Positions 42,246 through 51,341 are shown, counted from the first letter of the stretch. The stretch is 64,000 nt of DNA from M55B129 sp964506505 (GCA_964506505.1 CAZDKY010000019.1:1-64000), one strand, 5' to 3'. A program made the numbers and translations. The notes: a model not told the origin generated them from the sequence alone.

Positions 42246-42918
42246 GATTGAGGATACCTTCGATTATCCGGCAGATCCTCTGCAGCCTTTTTTCAAGATC
42301 ATCCATGAACATTTTCTCAAGCTGTTTTTCACTGGCGGCATCAATCCCGGATTTTTTCTGCTCTTTCAATACCCCTGTTATATCCGGTTCCCTGTCCTCA
42401 ACAAAAATATCGTCCGCTTCCACCAGTGCTGCCTTCCCGCTGTCAGCAAAGTGTCTGTACTGTCTCTCATCGGAAAAGATCAAGACGTCAACCGCTCCGA
42501 CCAGTCCTTCTTCTTCCTCTAGGGGCACCTTCGCCCCTTCCGGCGAACCGTAATAAATAACCGGCACCTTTTTTCTACGGAAGTACTCGGCAAAACAACG
42601 GGCAAGAGGATCGCCTAACCAGACCAGGTCCGGATCAAAATCTTTTTCCAGCAGGCACATAATCACCTGGTTCAGGCGGCGCCAGTCGTTAAACCTGTGC
42701 AGGGCCGGCAGGGGCAAAAAATTGACCCCCGGCCGGTAGATTGTCAAATTCACCCTGACCGGTTTAAAATCAGGCAGGAGATTGCCGTTCAGTGATCCGA
42801 AGGGGCTGACCCAGACAATGTTGTTGGCGCCGGCCAGCATTTCCATGATCACAGCTTCTTCACCTGCTCCCTCCCAGGACCAGCTGCTAATGAATAATAT
42901 ATTCTTCCCCTCAAGCAA
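42241..42918 (-). CDS. Half-length glycosyltransferase-like protein (GT-B N-terminal domain)
   Basis: 225 residues beginning MLEGKNILFISSWSWEGAG, a Rossmann start typical of the acceptor-binding half of GT-B enzymes. VWLGDPLARCFAEYFRRK and VPVIYYGSPEGAKVPLEEE fit the rest of that half, and the last 50 residues are charged helices. The nucleotide-sugar half seems to be absent. The start may be TTG at 42918 (AGGG six bases before). Its stop codon is provided by repeat copy 4, and copy 5 lies just upstream, so it is a one-gene cassette. Could be truncated or a true one-domain partner of another transferase. Confidence 0.7.
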   Translation of the reverse strand: MLEGKNILFISSWSWEGAGEEAVIMEMLAGANNIVWVSPFGSLNGNLLPDFKPVRVNLTIYRPGVNFLPLPALHRFNDWRRLNQVIMCLLEKDFDPDLVWLGDPLARCFAEYFRRKKVPVIYYGSPEGAKVPLEEEEGLVGAVDVLIFSDERQYRHFADSGKAALVEADDIFVEDREPDITGVLKEQKKSGIDAASEKQLEKMFMDDLEKRLQRICRIIEGILNQ

Positions 42919-42928
42919 TTTAATCCCT

Positions 42929-42956
42929 ACCCTGTGTATTAACTTATTAACTTATT
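42929..42956 (+). repeat. Dispersed repeat copy 5 (forward, two units)
   Basis: ACCCTGTGT, ATTAACTT twice, ATT, then AATT. Lies in the divergent gap between the half-length transferase and the UroD-like gene. Confidence 0.92.
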
Positions 42957-43109
42957 AATTCTTTCATAAAAAAAGATACCATTTTACAGCTTATTTCGCA
43001 AAACCACAGCTCATACATGCAGGTTTTTAACATTTTGTGAGTAATATTTAGCAATATAGTTTATTAACCAAAAATAATCTATACAGATTACTGTGACAAA
43101 GGAGCTGAA

Positions 43110-44369
43110 ATGGTCGTGGTTATGAAACATCGCGAACGTGTAAGAGCAACCCTTGCTCATGAAGAACCTGATAAAGTGCCTGTGGATTTCTGTGCTACCC
43201 ATAACAGCGGGATAAATGTGATCGCCTACAACCGGGTCAAAAAAATGCTGGGCATCAATCAACCCACCTACATGCGCGATCCCATCCCCATGCTGGCCTC
43301 TCCAGATCTGGAAGAAAACCTCGAAACAACCAAACTTTTCGGCGGCGATATGCTGCCCCTGCACCGCCATTTGAATTTCGGGGTTCCAGCGGAAGACTGG
43401 CAGACATGGACTCTAAAAGACGGTTCAGAAGCCCAGGTGCCCGGAGGATTCCAGCCCCAGATCAAAGACAATGGCTCTGCCGAATTGCTCCTGTTGAATG
43501 GACTGGCCAGACTTTCCATGCCGTCCCGCGGCCACCACTTTAACCTGATCAACCGCCCCCTGGGCGCTATTGAAAACCTGGAACAGCTTGAAAACATCCT
43601 TCCCTTCCTCAGGCAGAGCGGCGCTTTCTCCATCAGCGACGAAGAGCTGCAGGTACTCGCCGCCCGCGCCTCCGATCTGCACAATAATACCGATTATGCC
43701 CTCGTGGCCACCGGTGGTCCACTTTTCTTCTCCCTTTACCAGATCAGCCAGGAACTGTTCGGCTACGAAAAATTCTTTACCTATATGGCTTCGGAACCCG
43801 AATTTATTCACTGCTGGAATGAATTTCTAACTTCTACCTGCATCGAAAAATTGCAGAAATACTTGAGAGTGCTGGGTCCTTATCTTGATGTTATCTTGAT
43901 GGGCGATGACTACGGATTCCAGAATTCGCTCCAGATGTCGCCGGCCATGTTCCGCAATTTATTCAAACCATACCTGATCAGGGTCTGCCGGGCAGTTAAA
44001 GAAGCGGCTCCCGGGATCAAGATCCTCCTTCATTCCTGCGGCAGCATCGCACCCTTGATCCCCGATTTCATCGAAGCGGACATCGATGCCCTCAATCCGG
44101 TCCAAATCACGGCATCGGACATGGAACCCGCCCGCCTAAAAAAAGAATACGGCCGGGAAATCACTTTCTGGGGTGGCGGAGTGCGCACACAGACCACTCT
44201 TGTCAATGGCTCTCCCGATGATATTACCGCCGAAGTGAAGGAGCTCATTGACATTTTCAAACCCGGCGGTGGCTACATTTTCTGCCCCATCCACGATATC
44301 CAGGAAGAAGTACCCCCGGAAAAAATCATCGCCATTTACCGGGCAGCTGAAAAATATGCTTCTTACTAA
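43110..44369 (+). CDS. UroD/MtaA-family methyltransferase-like protein
   Basis: 419-residue TIM-barrel protein of the uroporphyrinogen decarboxylase superfamily. It starts MVVVMKHRERVRATLAHEEP. LLHSCGSIAPLIPDF gives His-x-Cys and GGGYIFCPIHDIQEEVPPEK gives a later Cys. This H-x-C...C zinc site is that of MtaA/MtbA/CmuA-type enzymes that move methyl groups between corrinoid and thiol or folate acceptors, not of true uroporphyrinogen decarboxylase. No corrinoid protein gene is adjacent. AAGGAG lies seven bases before the ATG. The only plus-strand gene inside the polysaccharide locus; convergent with the alcohol dehydrogenase gene. Confidence 0.88.
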   Translation: MVVVMKHRERVRATLAHEEPDKVPVDFCATHNSGINVIAYNRVKKMLGINQPTYMRDPIPMLASPDLEENLETTKLFGGDMLPLHRHLNFGVPAEDWQTWTLKDGSEAQVPGGFQPQIKDNGSAELLLLNGLARLSMPSRGHHFNLINRPLGAIENLEQLENILPFLRQSGAFSISDEELQVLAARASDLHNNTDYALVATGGPLFFSLYQISQELFGYEKFFTYMASEPEFIHCWNEFLTSTCIEKLQKYLRVLGPYLDVILMGDDYGFQNSLQMSPAMFRNLFKPYLIRVCRAVKEAAPGIKILLHSCGSIAPLIPDFIEADIDALNPVQITASDMEPARLKKEYGREITFWGGGVRTQTTLVNGSPDDITAEVKELIDIFKPGGGYIFCPIHDIQEEVPPEKIIAIYRAAEKYASY

Positions 44370-44378
44370 TTAACCTGA

Positions 44379-45398
44379 TCAATCAACTTCATCATGGAAA
44401 AGAACCAGGGTCTTTATGTTGCCACTCCCTGTCTCTCTGAATGCTTTTTCAGTTTCTGCAGGACTTATAATGGCAGTAACCAGCGGTGAAAGGTCCATCC
44501 TGCCACCGGTAATCATATCCACTGCTTCCCTGAATTCTCGTCCTGTTTTTCCGAAAGCAGTATTAATTTTTACTTCCCTGGTTACCAGGCTCAAAAAATT
44601 TAAGGTGACCGGCTGATAACAGATCGACGGTACCACGACCATCGACCCGGCCGCCCCGAGGCTGCAGGCCTGGGCAATTGTTTCAGCATGCCCTGCGCAA
44701 TCGAAGACCAGACTCATGCCCCTGTTTTCCGTCAGATTTTCAACCTCCCTGTCAAGGTTTACTTCCAGCGGATCGAGAACCTTCTCGGCCCCCATTTTCG
44801 AAGCGGTTTCTCTCCTGAATTGGTTCGGTTCAGCAACATAAACAGAACCAGCCCCCCTGTGTTTGAGAACAGCCAGAATAACCAGGCCAATTGTTCCCGC
44901 TCCTATAATTAACACTGGCTGTTTATGATCAAGCACAGCCCTGTTTACCGCATGCAGTCCCACGCTCAGCGGTTCGGCCAGAGCCGCCGTGGCGAGGGAT
45001 CTTTGATCCGGCAACCTGACCAGATCTTTTGCCGGCACCAGGACATATTCAGCCATGCTGCCCTGATCGGTAATCCCCAGCCGGCGCATCTCCAGACAGA
45101 GGTTATCCTCACCCCTCAGGCAGTAACGACAGCGTCCGCAGGCTATAATATTGTTGCCTGTGACATAGTCTCCCGCCTGCCAGCCATCGACTTTTGTCCC
45201 AAGGGCGGCAATCGTTCCCGAAAACTCGTGGCCGATGGTCAGCCCAGGCTGCAGGAAACCTGTTTCATAGGCGTGCAGGTCTGAACCGCAGATGCCGCAG
45301 TATTTGACCCTGACCAGAACCTCCCCGGGCCCCGGAACCGGCACCGGCTTATCAACCAGGGCCAGACTGCGCGGGCCTTCAATGACAATTGCTTTCAT
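44379..45398 (-). CDS. Zinc-dependent alcohol/polyol dehydrogenase (MDR family)
   Basis: Medium-chain dehydrogenase of about 339 residues. The catalytic zinc site shows CGICGSDLHAYE and GHEFSGTIAALG; the structural zinc uses CGRCRYCLRGEDNLC; the NAD site is IGAGTIGLVILAVLKHRG. This profile suits threonine, sorbitol or butanediol-type dehydrogenases. AGGAA six bases before ATG 45398 (MKAIVIEGPRSLAL) decides the start over 45422. It sits in the five-gene metabolic module between repeat copies 5 and 6. Substrate is unknown; a sugar acid or polyol is a reasonable guess. Confidence 0.92.
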   Translation of the reverse strand: MKAIVIEGPRSLALVDKPVPVPGPGEVLVRVKYCGICGSDLHAYETGFLQPGLTIGHEFSGTIAALGTKVDGWQAGDYVTGNNIIACGRCRYCLRGEDNLCLEMRRLGITDQGSMAEYVLVPAKDLVRLPDQRSLATAALAEPLSVGLHAVNRAVLDHKQPVLIIGAGTIGLVILAVLKHRGAGSVYVAEPNQFRRETASKMGAEKVLDPLEVNLDREVENLTENRGMSLVFDCAGHAETIAQACSLGAAGSMVVVPSICYQPVTLNFLSLVTREVKINTAFGKTGREFREAVDMITGGRMDLSPLVTAIISPAETEKAFRETGSGNIKTLVLFHDEVD

Positions 45399-45425
45399 AA
45401 TTCTTCCTCGCTTTTTCAGCACAGA

Positions 45426-46787
45426 TTAAAAACGGCGCGGACCGATCAACCGGAACAATTTCAGCAGAACAAAGGATAAAATCATAGCTCCGGCATAAAC
45501 AGCTACTACCGCCTGCACACTCCAGCCCCACCAGAGCGGAGCATGCATCAGCAGCATGTAACTTAAGACAAATGGTGAAGCGAAGATAGCCTGGATACCA
45601 AGCTCCAGGGCCACCGGTGTTTCAAATTCGGGATCAGCAATTCGCAGCAGGAGCAGGCCCGTAGTAGCTGTGCCGGTGGCAATCCCATACATGCCCATCA
45701 TTCTCTCCAGACTGTAGCCCCAGGTCCGGCGTCCTAAATAAAAGACCACCAGGGTGGTAAAAATCCCGCTGACCAGACCGATTAGCAGTATGGGCACAAT
45801 ATATTCCCAGATAATAACCAGCTGGATGGCCATGATCGTAGCCACAATCAGGAAGTCGACAGCCCAGCCGGTGATTCTTTTCTGCACTCCGGCATCAAGC
45901 AGGTAATCGATCCCAATCCTGCCGATAAAGGCTTTGACCAGCAGGGCAATAACCACAGCGAAAAAGAAGAAAAAAGCCCATAAACTTTTGGCTACATCCA
46001 CAGAAATAAATTTTCCTATGGCCAGCACCAGCAGGTAGGTAAGAATGTAAACCAGACCCACCAGGGCGGCGTGAAAGGCCAGGGTATCAATGTTGCCCGA
46101 ATGAGTAGTAAGTTCACCGGCCGCCTCTCTTTTGGTATCTTTCTGCATTATACCCCGCAAAATTTCCAGGGGGAGAGCCCTGGGGGTCAGGGCGGCGTAG
46201 CCCTTCCTGATGCCCCAGTTGACCAGGGGCACACCGACGAAGAAAGCAAAGGCGAAACCGAAAACGGCAAACGACAACCCCAGGGTGGCCGCATGGGCAA
46301 AACCGAATTCCTCCCAGACCTTGCCGACGGAGAGGGCCTGTCCCGGTCCCTGGGTAAAGCCGAGAGGTGACAGGAAACCGAACAATGGGTTTAAATTAAA
46401 ACCCGTTGCATTGAGAAGAAAAACAATAAGACCTCCCACAATACCCTGCATGGCCATCACTACGCCGCTGACCAGACCGATCCAGAGGGGTCCCCTGATT
46501 AAAGATTTAAAAGAATTATCGGCATTTCTTTTAATGCCTGCTGTCAAACTGAGAGAAATAAATGAAATTATGAATAGGTGATAAGCAAAGGTTTCCAGTA
46601 AATCCACCGAAACATCGATCAACCCCGTGCTAATTAAAATCAGCCCAAGGGTGCCACCGATAAAACAGCTGGGAATGAGAAAATTTTGAAAGAACTTGAT
46701 CCTGGCCCGCAATATCATTCCCACAAGAATCATTATCGCCATAATACCGAAAACAAGGATCGGTTCAAATGGAAAAGGGGTATCCAT
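45426..46787 (-). CDS. GltS-like sodium/carboxylate symporter
   Basis: Membrane carrier of about 453 residues with ten or more hydrophobic helices, related to the sodium/glutamate symporter family. Features: FFQNFLIPSCFIGGTLGLIL, LSLTAGIKRN, SPLGFTQGPGQALSVGKVWE (the substrate loop region), and a second half with GIATGTATTGLLLLRIADPE. AAGGAG eight bases before ATG 46787 (MDTPFPFEPILV) sets the start; 34 residues of upstream open frame are not counted. The real substrate need not be glutamate and would fit whatever the module catabolises. Confidence 0.88.
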   Translation of the reverse strand: MDTPFPFEPILVFGIMAIMILVGMILRARIKFFQNFLIPSCFIGGTLGLILISTGLIDVSVDLLETFAYHLFIISFISLSLTAGIKRNADNSFKSLIRGPLWIGLVSGVVMAMQGIVGGLIVFLLNATGFNLNPLFGFLSPLGFTQGPGQALSVGKVWEEFGFAHAATLGLSFAVFGFAFAFFVGVPLVNWGIRKGYAALTPRALPLEILRGIMQKDTKREAAGELTTHSGNIDTLAFHAALVGLVYILTYLLVLAIGKFISVDVAKSLWAFFFFFAVVIALLVKAFIGRIGIDYLLDAGVQKRITGWAVDFLIVATIMAIQLVIIWEYIVPILLIGLVSGIFTTLVVFYLGRRTWGYSLERMMGMYGIATGTATTGLLLLRIADPEFETPVALELGIQAIFASPFVLSYMLLMHAPLWWGWSVQAVVAVYAGAMILSFVLLKLFRLIGPRRF

Positions 46788-46863
46788 ATATTGATCTCCT
46801 TTACTTTTTAATTCATTCTGAACCCATTTGCCTGTTTCGCATAATCCCGCTTTACCATGTTTC

Positions 46864-47715
46864 TCAGTAAGCCGGCCTGGCAGTAGCATTGCCCAGGCCG
46901 TAGCCGCCGGTCACATTGATTACTTCCCCGGTCAGGTAATCCGAATCGGGAGAAACAAAAAAAGCTACCGCAGCGGCAACGTCTCCCGGTTTACCCAGCC
47001 GGCCCAGGGGTGTAGCCCCGGCAATCTCCTCTTTTAGTTCAGCGGCCGTTTTACCCTTCACTCGAGCTTCCATTTCCAGACCCCACTGTTTAAGCTCCGT
47101 CTCAATGTCCCCTGGACAGAGAGCATTGACACAGATGTTAAAGGGCGCCAGTTCTACAGCCATTGAATAGGTCAGGCCCAGGATCCCCGCCTTGGCAGCA
47201 CTGTAGGCATGCATCCAGATGGCTCCGCGCCGTGCCGCCCGGGAAGAGATATTGACTATCTTGCCCCCGCCCTGTTCAATCATCAGGGGGACAACCTCGC
47301 GGCAGCATAAAAATGTACCCGTCAGATTTATGGCAAGCGTCTTTTCCCAGGCAGCCAGAGAAAACTGGGTCAGCGGTGCCGGTCCCGGCGATCCGCCGGC
47401 ATTGTTGACCAAAATATCAATGCGACCCATCTTCTCTTTGGCCTCCCGCACCATGATACCCACTGATTCTTCGTCCGCCACATCGGCAAAAAGAGGAAGC
47501 GCCTTAACTCCCATCCTGCCTATCTCTTCAGCCACTGACGCCAGTTCTTCGCCGGCTCCCACTTTATAATCGGGAAACTCGGCAAAATTTCCGCCGATAT
47601 CGGTAACTACCACCGCCGCCCCCTCGAAAGCCAGGCGCCGTGCACAGACAGCCCCGATTCCTTTCTGCCGGCCGGCCCCTGTCACCAGGGCGACTTTTCC
47701 TTCCAGTCTTTTCAT
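46864..47715 (-). CDS. Short-chain dehydrogenase/reductase
   Basis: Classical SDR of 283 residues. Cofactor motif VTGAGRQKGIGAVCARRLAF, NNAGGSPGPAPL, the catalytic Ser in VNISSRAARRG and Y-x3-K in HAYSAAKAG. Early Asp in VVVTDIGG suggests NAD(H) rather than NADP(H). Resembles FabG-like and polyol or 2-keto-3-deoxy sugar acid dehydrogenases. Third member of the module, 77 bases before the carrier gene and 38 bases after the ThDP enzyme gene. Confidence 0.93.
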   Translation of the reverse strand: MKRLEGKVALVTGAGRQKGIGAVCARRLAFEGAAVVVTDIGGNFAEFPDYKVGAGEELASVAEEIGRMGVKALPLFADVADEESVGIMVREAKEKMGRIDILVNNAGGSPGPAPLTQFSLAAWEKTLAINLTGTFLCCREVVPLMIEQGGGKIVNISSRAARRGAIWMHAYSAAKAGILGLTYSMAVELAPFNICVNALCPGDIETELKQWGLEMEARVKGKTAAELKEEIAGATPLGRLGKPGDVAAAVAFFVSPDSDYLTGEVINVTGGYGLGNATARPAY

Positions 47716-47752
47716 AGCATCAATCCTTTCCCCCTCGAATTCTTTCCCGGGA

Positions 47753-49408
47753 TTAGTTTATCTTCCAGGGCAACTCCATACCCGAAAAACCGGTATCGGG
47801 ATCGGTCCGCACATTGATTATAGACGGCTTACCGCTGGCAAAGGCTTTTTCCAAAGCCGGTTTCAGTTCGGCTATCTTTTCCACATAGAAACCCTGACCA
47901 CCCATGATCCGGGCCAGCTCATCGTAGCGTGTTGTCTGCAGCTCCACACCCACTGTCTGTTCAAAATCGCGCTTCTGACCGCGCCGGATCTGGCCCCAGC
48001 CACCGTCATTGGCAATAATGCAAACCACCGGGATGTTATGCCTGACAGCTGTATCAAACTCCATAGCCGTAAAACCGAAGGCCCCGTCACCGGTGAGGAC
48101 AGTCACCGGCCGATCCGGGTGAGCAAGTTTACCGGCCAGTCCGAAGGGCAGACCCACCCCCAGGTGGCCGAAAGCGCCGATCCAGATCAGCGAGGAAGGA
48201 CTGAGGGCTTTCATAGTCAGCACGGCAAAACCGGCTATATCACCCCCGTCCACGGCCAGCATGTTTTTATCGGGCAAAATTTCGTCCAGTTCCCGGCAGA
48301 GCCTGGCCGGGTGAATCAGTTCGGCTTCCTGATCAGTCCCCTGAAGAGCCGAATCCCTGGCCGCTTCTTTCATAACCTGAATCGTCACCGGCCAGTTTTC
48401 TTCCATCTTCATTGCTGCTCCTGCCATTTCCTCCTGCAGCTGCTGCAGGACAGCCTTAACATCGCCGATTATACCTATTTCCACCGGTCGGTTCTGGCCC
48501 ATTTCGGAAGGTTCAATATCAACCTGGATCGTTTTAGTAGACATTTTTAAAAGCGGCGGCCTCCCGTATCCGACCGTCCAATCCAATCTCGTTCCCAGGA
48601 TCAACACGACATCGGCCTGCATAAGGCCAATGGGGAAAAAACCGCCGGCCAGGGGATGATTTTCCGGAAAACAACCCCGCCCCATGTTGCGGGTATAGAC
48701 AGGGATACCCGTCGATTCGGCAAACTGGCGCAGCTCGACAGCCGCTCCGGACCAGAAAGCACCGCTTCCTGCCAGGATGACAGGATGTTCCGCTTCCCTG
48801 AGCATGGTAGCGGCGAGGGTTATATCCTTGCTATCAGCACAGGGCCTGCTTTCGCAGTAATAGGCTGAAGGATATCGCACTTTGGTTCCGGAAACATCCT
48901 CGCCCACCAGGTCCACCGGTATCTCGAGAAAGACAGGACCGGGCCGTCCGCTGACGGCCTGACGAAAAGCTGCAGCTACATACTCCGGGATCCTCTCAGC
49001 CTGGTAAACCTGACGCGCCCACTTGGTCAGGGGCCGCATCAGCTCAACCTGGTCAATATCCTGCATCGCTCCAATATCCCTACGGGCCAGCGAACTTCGA
49101 CCGCCGATTAACACCAGGGGCACACCGCTCTGACTGGCCACTGCCATCCCCGGCAGGGCATTAACCACCCCCGGGCCGGCCGTAACCGCCGCCACCCCGG
49201 GCTTACCCGTATAGCGGGCCCATCCCTCTGCCATATGCACCGCCGCCTGCTCGTGCCGGGTATCGATGATGCGGATATCCCTATTCCGGCAGCCATTGTA
49301 GATAGGATTAATATGCCCCCCGCTCAGACTGAAGATTAACTCCACCCCTTCACGCTTCAGCATCTCCGCCACCAGGTCACCACCCAGCAGCTTCTGTTCT
49401 TCCGCCAA
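47753..49408 (-). CDS. Thiamine diphosphate-dependent enzyme, acetolactate synthase-like
   Basis: 551-residue three-domain ThDP enzyme. The N-terminal Pyr domain has IDTRHEQAAVHMAEGWARY with the activating Glu and AGPGVVNALPGMAVA. A middle domain follows, then the PP domain with TGDGAFGFTAMEFDTAVRHN and ANDGGWG, the GDG...N metal and ThDP motif. It belongs to the acetolactate synthase, oxalyl-CoA decarboxylase and 2-hydroxyacyl-CoA lyase cluster; no small regulatory subunit is present, so it is probably not an anabolic acetolactate synthase. The start is most likely TTG at 49408, six bases after GGGGAGG. Repeat copy 6 lies 35 bases upstream. Confidence 0.9.
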   Translation of the reverse strand: MAEEQKLLGGDLVAEMLKREGVELIFSLSGGHINPIYNGCRNRDIRIIDTRHEQAAVHMAEGWARYTGKPGVAAVTAGPGVVNALPGMAVASQSGVPLVLIGGRSSLARRDIGAMQDIDQVELMRPLTKWARQVYQAERIPEYVAAAFRQAVSGRPGPVFLEIPVDLVGEDVSGTKVRYPSAYYCESRPCADSKDITLAATMLREAEHPVILAGSGAFWSGAAVELRQFAESTGIPVYTRNMGRGCFPENHPLAGGFFPIGLMQADVVLILGTRLDWTVGYGRPPLLKMSTKTIQVDIEPSEMGQNRPVEIGIIGDVKAVLQQLQEEMAGAAMKMEENWPVTIQVMKEAARDSALQGTDQEAELIHPARLCRELDEILPDKNMLAVDGGDIAGFAVLTMKALSPSSLIWIGAFGHLGVGLPFGLAGKLAHPDRPVTVLTGDGAFGFTAMEFDTAVRHNIPVVCIIANDGGWGQIRRGQKRDFEQTVGVELQTTRYDELARIMGGQGFYVEKIAELKPALEKAFASGKPSIINVRTDPDTGFSGMELPWKIN

Positions 49409-49442
49409 TGAAAACCTCCCCTTTCCAAAAATCAAAAACTCT

Positions 49443-49470
49443 ATCCTGTGTATTAACTTATTAACTTATT
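49443..49470 (+). repeat. Dispersed repeat copy 6 (forward, two units)
   Basis: ATCCTGTGT (one change from the consensus start), ATTAACTT twice, ATT. Lies between the ThDP enzyme start and the capF-like stop, eight bases after that stop. Confidence 0.92.
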
Positions 49471-49478
49471 GAATTTTG

Positions 49479-50219
49479 CTACAAATAGCTCAGGTAAGTT
49501 TGATAAAGTTTCGCCGCAAATTTATCCGTGGCTGTAAATTCCTCACCCCTCCTGACCCTTTCCCTGAAATCGTAGAGCATCCCAGCCAGCTCCCCGAGGG
49601 TAACCCGGTATTCCAGATCTTCCGGCAGGCGGTAAAAACCATCCGGGTCTGGTTCTACACTGCCGTGCAGCTGTTGTAAAAAAGATTCTATGACGTCATC
49701 GATATAATACAGGTGCATCTCTCGATCCGGATCGCTGATGACGATGGGCAAATCCCGGGCAATGTTGTAGCAAAATGTGGCTACCACCGAGTGGCTGTTC
49801 GGCCGGGCGTAACGGCCAAAGGTATTGGTTAGACGATAGATTATCGCCTTCCCCCCGCTACCTGTGGCATGCTCCCGCACCAGCTTTTCTGCCGCCCTCT
49901 TGCTCCTGCCGTAGGCGCTATCATCGACAGCCTGGATCGATGAGGTGAGCAAAACAGGGCAGCTGTTGCCGTGTTTTTTTAAATGGGCCAGCACATCGGC
50001 CAGGAACTGCCGGTTGACCCGGTCAAACTCAGCATCGTCACCGGGACGGTGCACCGCGGCCAGGTGAAATAGAAAATCACAGCCGACCGTGTAATCTCGC
50101 AGAAGTCGTGGATCATCTGCACTGTTAAACTTAAACACGGTATGCCCTTCTTCCTCTTCCAGGGCTTTAACCAGGTTGCGGCCGATAAAACCTCCGGCAC
50201 CGATTATCAGTATATTCAT
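49479..50219 (-). CDS. CapF/WbjC-like nucleotide-sugar reductase lacking its cupin domain
   Basis: SDR of 246 residues. NAD(P) motif IIGAGGFIGRNLVKAL, SSIQAVDDSAYGRSKRAAE with Y-x3-K, and YRLTNTFGRYARPNSHSVVATFC, all as in CapF, which acts after CapE on the way to UDP-N-acetyl-L-fucosamine. Full-length CapF has about 370 residues because a zinc cupin domain follows the SDR part. This protein stops at KLYQTYLSYL, where the cupin should begin, and repeat copy 6 starts eight bases later. It is therefore either truncated or a natural single-domain form. The capE-like gene is six bases upstream. Confidence 0.85.
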   Translation of the reverse strand: MNILIIGAGGFIGRNLVKALEEEEGHTVFKFNSADDPRLLRDYTVGCDFLFHLAAVHRPGDDAEFDRVNRQFLADVLAHLKKHGNSCPVLLTSSIQAVDDSAYGRSKRAAEKLVREHATGSGGKAIIYRLTNTFGRYARPNSHSVVATFCYNIARDLPIVISDPDREMHLYYIDDVIESFLQQLHGSVEPDPDGFYRLPEDLEYRVTLGELAGMLYDFRERVRRGEEFTATDKFAAKLYQTYLSYL

Positions 50220-50225
50220 CGCCGC

Positions 50226-51248
50226 CTACCAGCCTTTCCATGAAGCCAGTTCTTCCTGTATGTAAAGCAAGCCCAGCAGCTTCTCTTTCAGTTCGGCAGG
50301 GCTCATGATCTGCGTATTATTGGAATTGTATTCCACCGCCCGGGTAAACTTTTCAGATCCCTTTTCAAAATACAGGGCATAGTTAAGGTCCCGGTTGTCG
50401 GCCGGAACCCGGTAAAAATTACCCAGATCGACAGCCTTGGCCGACTCCTCCCTGGTCAGCAGCACTTCATAGACCTTTTCCCCGTGGCGGGTGCCGATTA
50501 CATCAATCTTATTGTCGGCTCCGAATATTTCTTTCACCGCTGCAGCCAGTTCCCCGATATAGCAGGAACTGGCCTTTTGGACCAGGAGATCGCCGCTTTC
50601 TCCATGTTCGAAGGCATAGAGGATCAGGTTAACTGCCTCATCCATACTCATCATGAAGCGAGTCATCTCCGGATCGGTGACAGTGATATTCACCCCGCTC
50701 TTGATCTGCTCGACAAAAAGGGGAATCACCGAACCGCGCGAGCACATCACGTTGCCATAGCGAACACCGCAAATCAATGTTTTCTCTGCCCTTACTGTCC
50801 TTGACTTGGCGATAAACACCTTCTCCATCATCGCTTTGGAAATACCCATAGCGTTAACCGGATAAGCGGCCTTGTCAGTGGAAAGGCAGATCACCTTCCG
50901 CACCCCTGCCTCGATGGCAGCCGTTAAGACATTATCCGTGCCTATTACATTCGTATTCACCGCTTCCAGGGGGAAAAATTCACAGGAGGGCACCTGTTTC
51001 AGAGCAGCAGCATGGAAAATATAATCAACTCCATGCAGGGCATTTCTGACACTCTGCAGATCCCTGACATTGCCCAAATAAAACTTAAGGTTACTGCAGG
51101 CAAATTTTTTGCGCATATCGTCCTGTTTTTTTTCGTCGCGGGAAAAAATGCGGATTTCACCTATGTCGCTTCCCATGAACCGTTCAAGCACGGCATTGCC
51201 GAAACTACCGGTCCCTCCTGTAATAAGCAGTGTTTTGTCTTTGAACAT
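50226..51248 (-). CDS. CapE/FlaA1-type UDP-GlcNAc 4,6-dehydratase
   Basis: Extended SDR of about 340 residues, from ATG 51248 behind GGAGGG. Signatures: LLITGGTGSFGNAVLERF, IRIFSRDEKKQDDMR, YIFHAAALKQVPSCEF and LSTDKAAYPVNAMGISK. The Met-x3-K in place of Tyr-x3-K is characteristic of the inverting dehydratases CapE, FlaA1 and PseB. First enzyme toward UDP-FucNAc-type or related 2-acetamido-6-deoxy sugars. capG, the third gene of the Staphylococcus pathway, is not in the window. Confidence 0.92.
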   Translation of the reverse strand: MFKDKTLLITGGTGSFGNAVLERFMGSDIGEIRIFSRDEKKQDDMRKKFACSNLKFYLGNVRDLQSVRNALHGVDYIFHAAALKQVPSCEFFPLEAVNTNVIGTDNVLTAAIEAGVRKVICLSTDKAAYPVNAMGISKAMMEKVFIAKSRTVRAEKTLICGVRYGNVMCSRGSVIPLFVEQIKSGVNITVTDPEMTRFMMSMDEAVNLILYAFEHGESGDLLVQKASSCYIGELAAAVKEIFGADNKIDVIGTRHGEKVYEVLLTREESAKAVDLGNFYRVPADNRDLNYALYFEKGSEKFTRAVEYNSNNTQIMSPAELKEKLLGLLYIQEELASWKGW

Positions 51249-51291
51249 CAACTCTTTCCCTCCTCGAAAAAAACAAAAACGCCAAAAAAGC

Positions 51292-51341
51292 TACCCTGTG
51301 TATCAAAAAAGCTACCCTGTGTATTAACTTATTAACTTATT
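51292..51341 (+). repeat. Dispersed repeat copy 7 (forward, two units, with a partial duplicate)
   Basis: Complete copy at 51314-51341 (ACCCTGTGT, ATTAACTT twice, ATT). A partial copy, AAAAAGCTACCCTGTGTAT, directly precedes it, so the boundary itself has been duplicated. The TAA stop of the neighbouring glycosyltransferase (51337-51339) lies within the repeat. Confidence 0.92.

Noticed and set aside
43110..44369. True uroporphyrinogen decarboxylase of haem synthesis
   Set aside because: It has the H-x-C...C zinc site of corrinoid-linked methyltransferases and no haem genes nearby.
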